NCBI GenBank assembly: GCA_018053845.1
Contig: JAGPKU010000018.1
Coordinates: 1-38,539, forward strand
Direction: 5' to 3'
DNA from: Syntrophobacterales bacterium
Lineage (GTDB): Bacteria > Desulfobacterota > Syntrophia > Syntrophales > UBA2192
Length of the DNA stretch: 38,539 nt
The position numbers were made by a program, and so were the translations under genes. Numbering within the stretch: the first letter of the stretch is position 1; each line of letters begins with the position of its first letter. The notes under the pieces are model-generated. The model ran no database searches and was not told where the DNA came from. It worked only from the letters and a program-made list of their open reading frames with translations. Shown here in pieces: positions 27,093 through 35,528 of the stretch.

Positions 27093-28393
27093 GTGTTCGC
27101 CTCCCCGGGTGTCGATTTCTGCCAGCGGAAGCGGATCTTCGCCGCGTCATAGGGGCAGCGGTCCACGCAGCGCAGGCACATGATGCACTCCGTCATGGGG
27201 ATCTTCGGGGAGATGCCTTCCCGGAGCTCGTCGGCATTGATGATGCCCACCGGGCAGACCTCGGCGCACTGGATGCAGGAGAACTTCTTGCACTTGCGCG
27301 CGCCGATGACGATCTTGAGGAGCCGCAGCAGGCTGGCGATGCCCAGGGTGGCCCCGACGGGGCAGAGGTAGCGGCACCAGGAGCGGCGCTCGGCCAGCTC
27401 CGTGGCGGCCAACGCCGGCACGACGGCCAGCTCGGCGCTCTGCATGAAGGACTGCACCCCGTAGGAGCGGCACAGCGTCCCGATGGGGCACACCGTGCAG
27501 AAGGCCTGGTAGCCCAGCGCGGCGCTGCTCCCCACGGCGCCGCCCAGGATGCCGTACTTGGTCATGCGGCTCTTCAGGAAGTTCGGCCAGCCGATTCTCT
27601 TGGGGACGATCTTGTCCACCAGGTCGAGCACGAACCCGAAGGGGCACACCCAGCCGCAGAAGACCCGTCCGAAGAGCACCGTCAGGATCAGCAGGGCCAG
27701 GGCCGACGAGGCGCCCACGAGGATGAGCGTCCCCGAGGAAGCGATGTTCTGCAGCGTCCCCGTCGGGCAGGAGAGCTCCACCGTCCCCGCCCGGAACCAG
27801 CAGAAGGTGCCCACGACGAGGATGACGAGGAAGAGAAACGACAGGGCCTGGACGCTCCAGCGGGCCGCCTTGATCCAGCGGAAGGCCTTGCCGCGGGTAT
27901 AGGTCAGGGCGCCCTCGGGGCAGTGCTTCACGCACAGTGGGTCCCCCTCGCAGAGATCGCACTTGTGGATGTCGCCGTTCCCGGGGTCTTTCAGGGGCGC
28001 CGCCTCGGGGCAGGCCATGGTGCAGAGCCCGCAGTCCACGCAGAACAGGTCGTTGATCCTCACGATGCCGTCGTCGCCCTTCTCGATGGCCCTCGTGGGG
28101 CAGGCCTCGAGGCACAGGGGCCTGCGGCAGTGCTGGCACAGGACGGCGAAATTCTTTCCCAGCTTGTCGTTGGAGAGGACCTTGACGCTGGCCGAGGCGG
28201 GGGCGACCTTCGCGACGTTGCGCGTCGAGCAGATCATCTCGCAGGTCCCGCATCCCGTGCACTTCGCGGGGTCGAAGAGGATGTAGGGGTTGCGCCGGGG
28301 CATGAAGCGGTCGGAGAACTTCTTCTTCTCCGGCTTCCGGGGACGCAGGTCCTCGAGATGCAGTTGGGGCTCGAGCTGTCTGGATGCTTCCAT
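27089..28393 (-). CDS. Polyferredoxin fused to a NapH-like membrane Fe-S protein
   Basis: This 434-residue protein has two parts. Residues about 40-165 form a ferredoxin module with four cysteine groups (CTGCGTCEMIC, CQHCRRPLCLEACP, CVDCGLCTMACP, CDLCEGDPLCVKHCP), as in AOR or DmsB-type electron-transfer subunits. Then come about four to five membrane helices starting with LSFLFLVILVVGTFCWF, with the NapH/CcoG signatures FCGWVCPFG, CTVCPIG and CRYLCPVGA. The C-terminus adds CIQCAEVCPVG and CIMCLRCVDRCP. Such proteins move electrons to or from the quinone pool or across the membrane. It is translationally coupled to the short AOR homologue. No clear Shine-Dalgarno precedes the ATG, which is abutted by an unusual 9-base repeat. 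Confidence 0.85.
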   Translation of the reverse strand: MEASRQLEPQLHLEDLRPRKPEKKKFSDRFMPRRNPYILFDPAKCTGCGTCEMICSTRNVAKVAPASASVKVLSNDKLGKNFAVLCQHCRRPLCLEACPTRAIEKGDDGIVRINDLFCVDCGLCTMACPEAAPLKDPGNGDIHKCDLCEGDPLCVKHCPEGALTYTRGKAFRWIKAARWSVQALSFLFLVILVVGTFCWFRAGTVELSCPTGTLQNIASSGTLILVGASSALALLILTVLFGRVFCGWVCPFGFVLDLVDKIVPKRIGWPNFLKSRMTKYGILGGAVGSSAALGYQAFCTVCPIGTLCRSYGVQSFMQSAELAVVPALAATELAERRSWCRYLCPVGATLGIASLLRLLKIVIGARKCKKFSCIQCAEVCPVGIINADELREGISPKIPMTECIMCLRCVDRCPYDAAKIRFRWQKSTPGEANT

Positions 28394-28400
28394 TCTATAC

Positions 28401-28503
28401 GTCTATCCGGTCTGTTCAGTCTATCCGGTCTATCCGGTCAGTCTGGTCTCGTCTATTTCGTCGTTTTGTCACTTCTGCCACTTGTGCCACTTCTGTCACT
28501 TCT
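28401..28503. repeat. 9-base-period tandem repeat between two redox genes
   Basis: The gap between the HdrC-like and NapH-like genes is built almost wholly of 9-base units in one phase. On the plus strand GTCTATCCG occurs three times with GTCTGTTCA and similar variants from 28401 to about 28454. Then come variants of TTCTGCCAC/TTGTGCCAC from about 28464 to 28499. The array ends at the stop codon of the HdrC-like gene. Two related unit families sharing one phase suggest expansion by slippage. Confidence 0.8.
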
Positions 28504-28965
28504 TCAGGCATTGCGAAGCAAATAGATCTCCCGACGGCAGGACGGGCACGTCTCGAGTGCCTGGAGGACATTGGCCGGTTCGGATTTCAGCCTGTCCTGG
28601 ACGAAGCCCTCCACGGGCACGGCCAGGAAGAACCGGCCGCAGGCCCGGCAGCGCTTGGCGTTTTCGACGACGTTCTCCTCGATGGCCGCTTCGCGGAGCT
28701 TGCGGATCAGGTCGCGGCAGCTCACCCCCTGGGGGCAGACGTCGGTGCCGCTGTTGCACTCCGTGCAGTACCAGATGTTGCGGTCCGCGACGACGTCGTC
28801 GCCGACGAGCGTCTTCTTGATGATGCCCCGGGGGGACATCTCGATGCCGAAATTGGCGTACATCTCCGCCATGGGGCAGGCGGCGACGCAGCGTCCGCAT
28901 TCGACGCAGCCGGCGGCCCCGGAGAGCTTTTTCGCTTCCTCGATCCTATCGTGCCTGGGCTTCAT
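28504..28965 (-). CDS. HdrC-like Fe-S protein with one missing cluster cysteine
   Basis: This 153-residue cytosolic electron-transfer protein resembles HdrC. The first cluster motif is complete: C20, C23, C26, C30 (CVECGRCVAACP). The second reads CTECNSGTDVCPQG: C67, C70 and C77 are present, but Gly73 stands where HdrC has cysteine; the codon is GGC, so this is not selenocysteine. C83 in GVSCRDL could substitute. The C-terminus adds two cysteine pairs, C106/C109 (CRACG) and C140/C143 (CPSC), suggesting a zinc ribbon or rubredoxin-like site not found in ordinary HdrC. Its start overlaps the end of fdhA by 20 bases, so it belongs to the same translation unit. Confidence 0.8.
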   Translation of the reverse strand: MKPRHDRIEEAKKLSGAAGCVECGRCVAACPMAEMYANFGIEMSPRGIIKKTLVGDDVVADRNIWYCTECNSGTDVCPQGVSCRDLIRKLREAAIEENVVENAKRCRACGRFFLAVPVEGFVQDRLKSEPANVLQALETCPSCRREIYLLRNA

Positions 28966-30994
28966 GGTCCTTTTCCATTTTCACGGCGCAGACCTTGTAC
29001 TCCGGCGTCTTGCAGGCCGGGTCGAGCACGGGGTTGGTGAGCATGTTCGCCCTCGCCTCGGTGAAGTGGAAGGGGGCGAAGATGCTCCCCTTCGCGACCC
29101 TCTCCGAGATCCGGGCGGTCGTGACGATGCTGCCGCGGCGCGAGGTGACACGGAGCCGGTCGCCGGGACCGACGCCCAGCGCGGCGGCGTCCTCGGGGTG
29201 GATCTCCACGTAGGGGTCCTCGATCTCGCGGTTCAGGAAGGGCGACCGCCGCGTCATCGTCCCCGTGTGGTAGTGGGCGAAGACGCGCCCCGTGTTGAGG
29301 TAGTAGGGGTACTCCGCGTCGGGCATCTCCATGGGCGGCGTGTAGTCGGGGATGACGAACCGGCCCAGTCCCCGGGTGAATTTCTCGCCGTGGAGGAACC
29401 GTGTCCCCGGGTGGTTGACGTCGGGGCAGGGCCACTGCAGGCCCGCGCGCTCCAGGCGGTCGAAGGAGACCCCCGCGTAGGCCGGGACGAGCCCCGCGTA
29501 CTCCGCCATCACCTCGGCGGGCGTCGCATAGTCGAAGGCAAGCCCCAGCGCCTTGCCCATCCGGCAGAGGATCTCGAAGTCGCCCTTGGCCTCGCCGGGC
29601 GGGTCGACGGCCTTGTGCAGCAGCTGGAACCGCCGCTCCGTGTTCGTGTAGGTCCCCGTCTTTTCGGCGAAGCAGGCGCCGGGCAGGACGAGGTGGGCGA
29701 ACTTCGCCGTCTCGGTGAGGAAGATGTCCTGCACGACCAGGAAGTCGAGCCGTTTCAGGCACGCCATGACATGGTTCACGTCGGGGTCGCTCAGGCAGGG
29801 GTTCTCGGCCATGATGTAGAGGGCGCGGATGTCCTTGCCCGCGGCGCCGATGAGCTCCGTCACGGTCTTGCCGGGCCTGTCGGAAAGCTCCGCCTTCCAG
29901 GCCTTCTGGAACTTCTCGCGCACGGCCGGGTCGGCAACCCCCTGGTATCCCGGGTAGAGGTTGGGCAGGGCCCCCATGTCGCAGGCGCCCTGGACGTTGT
30001 TCTGGCCGCGCAGCGGGTAGATCCCCGAGAAGGGCTTCCCCACGTGGCCGCAGAGCATGGCCAGGTCGCAAATGGCGATCACGTTGGCCACCCCGCAGGC
30101 GTGCTGCGTGATGCCCATGCAGTAGACGATGGCGGCGTTTTCGGCCTTCGCGTACGTCTCGGCCACCTCGCGGATGGTCGCCTCGTCGATCCCGGTCTCC
30201 CGGGCCGCCTTGTCGAGGGGCCAGGCCGCAAGGAACGTCCGGAGGGCGTCGAAATTCTCCGTGCGCTTCTCGATGAAGTCTTTGGCGTGGAGGCCGCTGT
30301 CGACGATGTGGCGCATCATGCCCGCCAGCAGGGGGATGTCCGTACCCGGGCTGAGCCGCAGCAGCCTGCGGGCGTTTCTCGCCACCGGGGTCTCCCTCGG
30401 GTCGATGACGTACATCTTCGCGCCCCGGTCGAGGGCCCTGTAGACCTCGCCCATGAGGACGGGGTGGCTCTCGGCGGCGTTGGAGCCGATGAAGAGGATA
30501 CAGTCGGCGCCTGCCAGATCGGAGATGGAATTGGTCATGGCGCCGCTGCCCAGGGTCTGGAGCATGCCCACCGTGGTGGCGGCATGACAGAGCCTGGCGC
30601 AGTGGTCCACGTTGTTGGTCCGGAAGGCCGCCCGGATGAGCTTCTGGAAGAGGTAGTTCTCCTCGTTGGTGCACTTGGCCGACGAGAGGCCGCCGACGCT
30701 GTCGGGGCCGTGCTTGTCCGCCGTCTCCCGCAGCTTTCGGGCCGCCAGGTCGATGGCCTCGTCCCAGGGGATTTCGACGAAGGTTTCGCCCTTGCGCAGA
30801 AGCGGCGACGTGAGGCGCTCGGGGTGATGGACGAACTCGTGGGCGACCCAGCCCTTCACGCACAGTGAGCCGCGGCTCACGGGGTTTTCCCGGTCGGGGT
30901 ACGAGGCGGCGGCGCGCCCGTCCTCGACCTTCAGGACGAGACCGCATCCCGTTCCGCAGTAGGGGCAGATGGTCCGGATGAATTCGGGGTTCAT
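28946..30994 (-). CDS. fdhA: Formate dehydrogenase-like catalytic subunit (Mo/W-bis-MGD, cysteine type)
   Basis: This 682-residue oxidoreductase of the DMSO reductase superfamily most resembles FdhA, which interconverts formate and CO2. The N-terminal [4Fe-4S] cluster is C10, C13, C17 and C45 (CPYCGTGC, CVKG). The segment NNVDHCARLCHAATTVG places C136-H137 at the Mo/W ligand position; the codon is TGT, so the enzyme is of the cysteine and not the selenocysteine type. LRGQNNVQGACDMG holds the conserved active-site arginine. The C-terminus has the molybdopterin-binding NTGRVFAHYHTGTMTRRS. There is no N-terminal NuoG-like extension, so electrons must leave through separate subunits. The ATG overlaps the stop of the FdhB-like gene by four bases. 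No leader peptide is seen, indicating a cytoplasmic enzyme. Confidence 0.88.
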   Translation of the reverse strand: MNPEFIRTICPYCGTGCGLVLKVEDGRAAASYPDRENPVSRGSLCVKGWVAHEFVHHPERLTSPLLRKGETFVEIPWDEAIDLAARKLRETADKHGPDSVGGLSSAKCTNEENYLFQKLIRAAFRTNNVDHCARLCHAATTVGMLQTLGSGAMTNSISDLAGADCILFIGSNAAESHPVLMGEVYRALDRGAKMYVIDPRETPVARNARRLLRLSPGTDIPLLAGMMRHIVDSGLHAKDFIEKRTENFDALRTFLAAWPLDKAARETGIDEATIREVAETYAKAENAAIVYCMGITQHACGVANVIAICDLAMLCGHVGKPFSGIYPLRGQNNVQGACDMGALPNLYPGYQGVADPAVREKFQKAWKAELSDRPGKTVTELIGAAGKDIRALYIMAENPCLSDPDVNHVMACLKRLDFLVVQDIFLTETAKFAHLVLPGACFAEKTGTYTNTERRFQLLHKAVDPPGEAKGDFEILCRMGKALGLAFDYATPAEVMAEYAGLVPAYAGVSFDRLERAGLQWPCPDVNHPGTRFLHGEKFTRGLGRFVIPDYTPPMEMPDAEYPYYLNTGRVFAHYHTGTMTRRSPFLNREIEDPYVEIHPEDAAALGVGPGDRLRVTSRRGSIVTTARISERVAKGSIFAPFHFTEARANMLTNPVLDPACKTPEYKVCAVKMEKDHEAQAR

Positions 30995-31836
30995 GGCTTC
31001 TTTCCTGCGCTGTCGACCCAGTCGGGCACCGGCTGCCCGGGGCGGGGTTCCTGGATGAAGTCGAAGAGGACGGGGGACTTGCGGTCGGCATCGAGCCCCG
31101 CCTCGTAGTTGTAGTCCTTCTTCAGCGCCGCACGCATCGAGAGCTGGAGCGTCATGAGCGGGATGCCCACCGGGCAGGCTTCCTGGCAGGCCCCGCAGGC
31201 GACACAGGTGTCGGCGAGGTGGAAGGCCCGGATGAGGTGGAAGGAGACCATCTCCGCCGGGACGATGCCGCGCTCGACCCAGACATCGTCCTCGAGCTTG
31301 CAGGGCACGCACACGCAGATGGGGCAGGAGTTGCGGCAGCCGTAGCACTTGATGCAGCGCTTGAGCTGGTCGGCCCACTTCTCCATCCTCTGAGCGGCGT
31401 CCCCCTCCAGGAAGGCCTTCACCCGCTCGTCGGCGAAGGGGTCCACGCCCTCCACGGCGCTCCCGGCGTCGAGCTTCCCGGGGTAGGGGCGGCTGCAGAG
31501 GCACGCCTTCGCCTGTTCGGCGCCGCAGGCATAACCGAGGGTGAGAAGCCGCTCGCGGTCGATCTGGCTGCGCTTGATGAGTTCCACGATGGCCCTCTCG
31601 TCGCAGCCCCGAACGACGGCGGCGAGCCGGTACGGGGCGGGCCTGTCGCGGAGGATCGACCGGGCCATCTTGGCGAAGAGCCACTTGGGCTCGAGCACCA
31701 GGGCGTCCAGTTCCGCCGGAGTCGTGAAGACGTGCGGGTGGATCACGTCGAAGGGGCCCTTGCGCAGACCCAGGACGCCGTCGGCCTCCTTTCTCTCGAG
31801 GATCGCTTTCGCTTTCTGTTTGACCTGTTCCAGCAT
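30991..31836 (-). CDS. FdhB/FrhB-related Fe-S electron-transfer subunit
   Basis: This 281-residue protein is the probable partner of FdhA. The N-terminal half (VVRGCDERAIVELIKRSQID, then LTLGYACG) resembles the domain shared by coenzyme F420-type FdhB/FrhB proteins, though a flavin site cannot be confirmed by eye. The C-terminal half is a ferredoxin-like region with CIKCYGCRNSCPICVCVPC and CVACGACQEACP, enough for two [4Fe-4S] clusters and a few extra ligands. A four-base overlap with fdhA shows coupling. In methanogens and some bacteria FdhAB docks on HdrA through MvhD, and MvhD is the next gene upstream here. The upstream gap of 270 bases holds a long palindrome and no gene. Confidence 0.82.
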   Translation of the reverse strand: MLEQVKQKAKAILERKEADGVLGLRKGPFDVIHPHVFTTPAELDALVLEPKWLFAKMARSILRDRPAPYRLAAVVRGCDERAIVELIKRSQIDRERLLTLGYACGAEQAKACLCSRPYPGKLDAGSAVEGVDPFADERVKAFLEGDAAQRMEKWADQLKRCIKCYGCRNSCPICVCVPCKLEDDVWVERGIVPAEMVSFHLIRAFHLADTCVACGACQEACPVGIPLMTLQLSMRAALKKDYNYEAGLDADRKSPVLFDFIQEPRPGQPVPDWVDSAGKKP

Positions 31837-31941
31837 CGTGATCTTCTTCGATGTTGCCGCCCAATGGCGTGTTGCTCAAACTCGAATCCCGAAACAGACA
31901 ATCGGGCGGAATCCGGAGTGCGAAGTCAGGCGCGTTTTTGG

Positions 31942-32040
31942 TGACCGCTCTTGGCGAAGCGAAGCGGCCGCAGCGCAAACTGTCCGAGCCCGGAGGGCGA
32001 GTTGTTGCGTCTGCAGCGAAGCGAGCCTCTGGAGCGGTCA
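31942..32040. repeat. 99-base imperfect palindrome (possible MITE-like or REP-like element)
   Basis: TGACCGCTC (31942-31950) and its exact complement GAGCGGTCA (32032-32040) bound an imperfect palindrome whose centre is AACTGTCCGAGCCC-GGA-GGGCGAGTT (31978-32003). The intermediate arms also pair in part (for example GCAGCGCAAACT with AGTTGTTGCGTCTGC). It fills much of the 270-base gap between mvhD and the FdhB-like gene. No target-site duplication is evident. As RNA it would fold into a long hairpin and could reduce readthrough to the fdh genes. Confidence 0.65.
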
Positions 32041-32106
32041 ACAACCGCCTGTTCGCACGAAGGATATCGGCCGATTGCCGTGTCGCCAAAGAGCTTCGTG
32101 ATCGTC

Positions 32107-32550
32107 TCACCGTTCACCGGGCACGGCCGCCGCGGGCAGCCATGACTTCATCGAGGGCAGCCCCTCCACGTGTCTGTGGAAGTCCCGGATCGTGTCGGCC
32201 CACTGGTGGTGCTCGTGCGCCGTGCCGAAGCCCAGCAGGAGCCTGTTGCCGCCGATGCCCGTCGCGTCGAGGAGCGTCCGGAGCAGCTCCAGGCGCTTGA
32301 GGGCGGGGTGATTGGCGTCGCTGAACCGGCACCCGCCGATATGGCAGCCCAGGACGGCGACCCCCGCCGCGCCGCTCGCGAAGGCGCGGATCACCGCATC
32401 GGGCTCCACGTACCCCGCGCACTCCACGGGGATGACCCGGAAGGACGCGGGCAGTTCCGTGCGCCTGCGCCCGGCTGCGTCGGCCCCGATGAGGCCGCAC
32501 CAACGGCAGGCGAAGACGAGGATGTTCACGTTGCTCGCGTCGGCGGACAT
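32107..32550 (-). CDS. mvhD: MvhD-type [2Fe-2S] electron-transfer subunit
   Basis: This 147-residue member of the MvhD/FrhD delta family carries electrons between a hydrogenase or formate dehydrogenase and HdrA. The cysteines are C15 and C18 (VFACRWCGLIGAD), C44 (VECAGYVEP) and C69/C74 (LGCHIGGCRF), matching the family pattern. It begins one base after the HdrA-like gene's stop. In QmoB an MvhD domain is fused to the HdrA-like part; here it is a separate gene. Its presence implies that the flavoprotein receives or donates electrons through a docking interface to the Fdh subunits. Confidence 0.9.
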   Translation of the reverse strand: MSADASNVNILVFACRWCGLIGADAAGRRRTELPASFRVIPVECAGYVEPDAVIRAFASGAAGVAVLGCHIGGCRFSDANHPALKRLELLRTLLDATGIGGNRLLLGFGTAHEHHQWADTIRDFHRHVEGLPSMKSWLPAAAVPGER

Positions 32551-32551
32551 C

Positions 32552-34258
32552 TCAGCGCACCTCCCGGAAGGCCCGGCGGATCATCTCGCCCGTGACCCGG
32601 TAATTCTGCTCGGGGATCTGCATGGCCCCGTTCGGGCAGACGGAGGCGCAGCTTCCGCAGGCCTTGCAGCGGACCTTGATCACGCGGCTCACGGAGCGCT
32701 GCCCCGTGCGCTGCAGCCGGCAGGCATGGTAGGGGCAGACGGCGACGCAGTTGCCGCAGCCCGTGCAGGCCTCCGCGTTTGCCGTCGCATGGCCGAGCTT
32801 GGTCCCCGGCACGCGGCTCATCGTGAGGGCGGAAACGGTTTGCCGTCCCAGGAAGGAGGCCGCTTTCACGGCCGCCGCCTCGCCCTGCGCCATGGCCTGG
32901 TCCGACGAGACGGGCCAGCGGGCGGTCCCGCAGATGAACACGCCGTCGTTGCGCGTCTCCACGGGGTGCACGGGGTAGACCTCGGCGATGAAGCCGTGCC
33001 TGTCCACGGGGATCTCGAGCATGCGCGCAAGCGCCGCGCTCTCGGGGTCGGCCACCAGCGGCGTGCTGAGCACGAGCAGGTCCGTCTCGATCGTCCGGGT
33101 CTTCCCGCTGATCGCGTCGAAGACCTCGACGGCGCTCACCTGCCCGTCGCCCCGAACCTCCGGGGGCCTCTCCGCGTCGAAGCGGATGAACCGGACCCCC
33201 TTGTGAAGGGCCCTGCGGTAATAGGCTTCCAATACGCTTCCCGGCGTCATGATGTCGCGGTGCAGGATGGCGGCCTTCGCCCCGGGCACCTCGTCGACGA
33301 TCCGCATGGCGTTCTTGAGCGACAGGGGGCAGCAGATCGTGGAGCAGTAGGGCCGCTCGGCGTTGCGGGCGCCCGCGCACTGGATGAAGACGGCCGAACG
33401 GCAGGCGGGCTTGCCCGTCGCGAACTGTCTCTCCATCTCCATCTGGGTGATCACGCCCTTGAGCTTGCCGTACCCGTAGAGCCCTTGGGGGAACAGGAGG
33501 CGTGCCCCCGTGGCGAGAACGACGGCCCCCACGCGCAGGCTCGTGTTTCCCTCCGGCCCGGCGAGAGAGACCTTGAAATCGCCGGCGTAGCCTTTGACTG
33601 AAGCAACGTTGGTCTTGCCGTAGAATCGGATGAGGGGATTCCTGCCCGTCTCGTCGACGAGCGCTGCGATCTTTTGCGGTCCCGGCTCTTCCGTGGGATA
33701 GGACTTTGTGACCCGGTTGAGCGTCCCGCCCGGCGCCGTCCCCCGGTCGATGAGATGGACCGGGAAACCCATGCGGGCCAGGCCGCAGGCCGCCGAGAGG
33801 CCCGAGGGCCCCGCGCCGATCACCAGCGCCTCTCGCCGGACGGCGATGGCGACGTCCTTCGAGTCCTGCGTGTTCCGCAGGAAGGCGAGCTCCATGTCGA
33901 TCTGGTTTGCCGCCTTCCGGTTCGCGCCCCGGGGGTCCTTCCCGTGCACCCAGGCGCAGCCCTCGCGCAGGTCCACGGCGCGCACGGTCCGCACGTCGAC
34001 CCCCTCTTTCGCAAGGCCGAGCCGCACGATTTCCATCCTGCCGTAGGGCGAGCAGGCGCCGAGGAGGACCCTGGCGATGCCGCGCTCGCGGATCCGGGCG
34101 TGTGCCTCGGCCGCGTCGCCCGGCAAGCAGAGGGACTCCCGGACGGTCACGAAATCCACCGCGGGGTCCGACTCGAGCCTCTTCCGGATGGACTCGAGGT
34201 CGATGACCTGGCCGATCTCGCCGAAACAGTTGCAGAGAAAGACGCCGATCTTGGTCAT
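32552..34258 (-). CDS. HdrA/QmoB-like FAD and Fe-S protein
   Basis: This 568-residue HdrA-family flavoprotein is the likely electron-bifurcating or electron-distributing centre. The N-terminal domain (1-130) has CNCFGEIGQVID, LLGACSPYGRMEI and LREGCAWVHG, which correspond to the conserved HdrA segments ending in NIREQCSWVH. The FAD motif VIGAGPSGLSAACGLA lies at 146-161. The cysteine segment CAGARNAERPYCSTICC follows. The C-terminus has two [4Fe-4S] motifs: CTGCGNCVAVCP near 496 and CKACGSCASVCP near 531. It is four bases downstream of the short HdrA homologue and one base upstream of mvhD. Whether its FAD bifurcates cannot be judged from sequence alone. Confidence 0.88.
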   Translation of the reverse strand: MTKIGVFLCNCFGEIGQVIDLESIRKRLESDPAVDFVTVRESLCLPGDAAEAHARIRERGIARVLLGACSPYGRMEIVRLGLAKEGVDVRTVRAVDLREGCAWVHGKDPRGANRKAANQIDMELAFLRNTQDSKDVAIAVRREALVIGAGPSGLSAACGLARMGFPVHLIDRGTAPGGTLNRVTKSYPTEEPGPQKIAALVDETGRNPLIRFYGKTNVASVKGYAGDFKVSLAGPEGNTSLRVGAVVLATGARLLFPQGLYGYGKLKGVITQMEMERQFATGKPACRSAVFIQCAGARNAERPYCSTICCPLSLKNAMRIVDEVPGAKAAILHRDIMTPGSVLEAYYRRALHKGVRFIRFDAERPPEVRGDGQVSAVEVFDAISGKTRTIETDLLVLSTPLVADPESAALARMLEIPVDRHGFIAEVYPVHPVETRNDGVFICGTARWPVSSDQAMAQGEAAAVKAASFLGRQTVSALTMSRVPGTKLGHATANAEACTGCGNCVAVCPYHACRLQRTGQRSVSRVIKVRCKACGSCASVCPNGAMQIPEQNYRVTGEMIRRAFREVR

Positions 34259-34262
34259 GGGC

Positions 34263-35465
34263 TCAGCCTTTGGTTCCCAGAATCGATCGCAAGGCGGCCG
34301 ACGAAGCCTGGATCGCCGACTCCGTCACATCCGCCGGCTCCATGACGAACCCGCAGGAAACGGAGGCCGCCGTCACGAACCCCTCGCCGGTCAGCTCGGG
34401 CCCCGCCCCCGGGACGGGCCGCAGCGCGAGCGTGGACTGGAGGTTCCCGTTGAGGACGACCATGTCGAACTTCCGGATCTCGCGCTTCCCCGTCGGCGTG
34501 TCCTCGTATCGGACGGCGATGCCGCCGCCGGGCAGGGGATAGATCATCGACGGGCGACCCCGAACGAGACGGACCCCGTTGCCGTTGAAGTCGCGCAGGG
34601 CGTATTCGTAGTAATCCCGTCCCACGGTCCGCAGATCCGTGTAGAGGATGACGCAGTCGACTTCCGGGGTTCTGCGCTTGACCCACTGGGCCTGCTTCAG
34701 GGCGTGCATGCAGCAGACCGCCGAGCAGTGGGGCAGGAGCCTCAGGTCACGCGCCCCGGCGCACTGGATGAAGGCGATGCTCCGGGGCACGGCCCGGTCG
34801 GAGCGCCGGAGGATCTTCCCCCGGTTTTCGCCCGCTTCGGCCTTCCAGGCCTCGAACTCCAGCGATGTGAGGATGTCCGGGTGCGTTCCCCAACCGTACT
34901 CCTTCATCGGGGCGAGGCTCACCTCGTCGAAGCCCGCGGCCCAGATGACCTCGTCGACGTCCAGCTCGATCTTCCGCTGCTCCCGGTCGAAGGCGATGGC
35001 CTTGGTGGGGCACACATCGGCGCAGGCCCGGCAGTCCCCGCAGCGGTCCCGGTCGATGAGGTAAACGGGAGGGTAGGCGTGCTCCCAGATGGGCTTTGCG
35101 ACGCCTTTCGGGCAGGCCGTTTCACAGCGGCCGCAGTTTATGCAGAGCGACGGCTCGACGACGGGTGCCGACTCGACGACGAGAGCCTGGTGTTTCCCTT
35201 CCCGCGGCTCGAGCGTCTCCACGCGGGAGAGGGTGTGGACGGTTATCGACTCGTCTTCCTTGCAGCGGCGGATCTCCGTCCAAAGGGGGCAGAAGGCGCA
35301 GTGGTCCGTCGGGTAGAACTTGTCGAGCCTCGCCACCTGGCCGCCCAGGTCGTGGCCCCGCTCGACGAGGTGCACGCGGTGGCCGCCCGCGGCCAAATCG
35401 AGGGCCGCCGATATGCCGGCAACGCCGCCGCCCACGACCAAAACTGTCTTCTTGTGATCTGCCAT
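34263..35465 (-). CDS. Short HdrA/QmoA-like FAD and Fe-S protein
   Basis: This 400-residue flavoprotein lacks the HdrA N-terminal domain and starts directly with the FAD motif VLVVGGGVAGISAALDLA. Then come FYPTDHCAFCPLW, two ferredoxin motifs (C108-C118 CINCGRCETACP; C142-C152 CGDCRACADVCP) and IQCAGARDLRLLPHCSAVCC. Order and length match QmoA. Together with the next two genes it reproduces the QmoA plus QmoB (HdrA-like plus MvhD) set, but no QmoC is visible. I chose ATG at 35465, preceded by GAGAG, because the FAD fold starts ten residues later; ATG at 35489 in the same frame is an alternative without a ribosome site. Confidence 0.86.
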   Translation of the reverse strand: MADHKKTVLVVGGGVAGISAALDLAAGGHRVHLVERGHDLGGQVARLDKFYPTDHCAFCPLWTEIRRCKEDESITVHTLSRVETLEPREGKHQALVVESAPVVEPSLCINCGRCETACPKGVAKPIWEHAYPPVYLIDRDRCGDCRACADVCPTKAIAFDREQRKIELDVDEVIWAAGFDEVSLAPMKEYGWGTHPDILTSLEFEAWKAEAGENRGKILRRSDRAVPRSIAFIQCAGARDLRLLPHCSAVCCMHALKQAQWVKRRTPEVDCVILYTDLRTVGRDYYEYALRDFNGNGVRLVRGRPSMIYPLPGGGIAVRYEDTPTGKREIRKFDMVVLNGNLQSTLALRPVPGAGPELTGEGFVTAASVSCGFVMEPADVTESAIQASSAALRSILGTKG

Positions 35466-35528
35466 GCTCTCAGCGCTTCGAGTGTTCATGCGAAACGGAA
35501 ATGAAGAGAACGCCTCCTCTGTTGGACG

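Noticed and set aside
28401-28503. CRISPR array
   Set aside because: Units are 9 bases without spacers; there are no 25-40-base direct repeats and no cas genes.
30580-30615. Possible selenocysteine in the FdhA active site
   Set aside because: The codon at the metal-ligand position is TGT (Cys136), not TGA, so no SECIS element is required.
31926-32117. A 63-codon open frame in the gap between mvhD and the FdhB-like gene
   Set aside because: It lies over the 99-base palindrome, overlaps the mvhD stop region, has no ribosome site and shows no protein-like motif; it is best read as repeat sequence.
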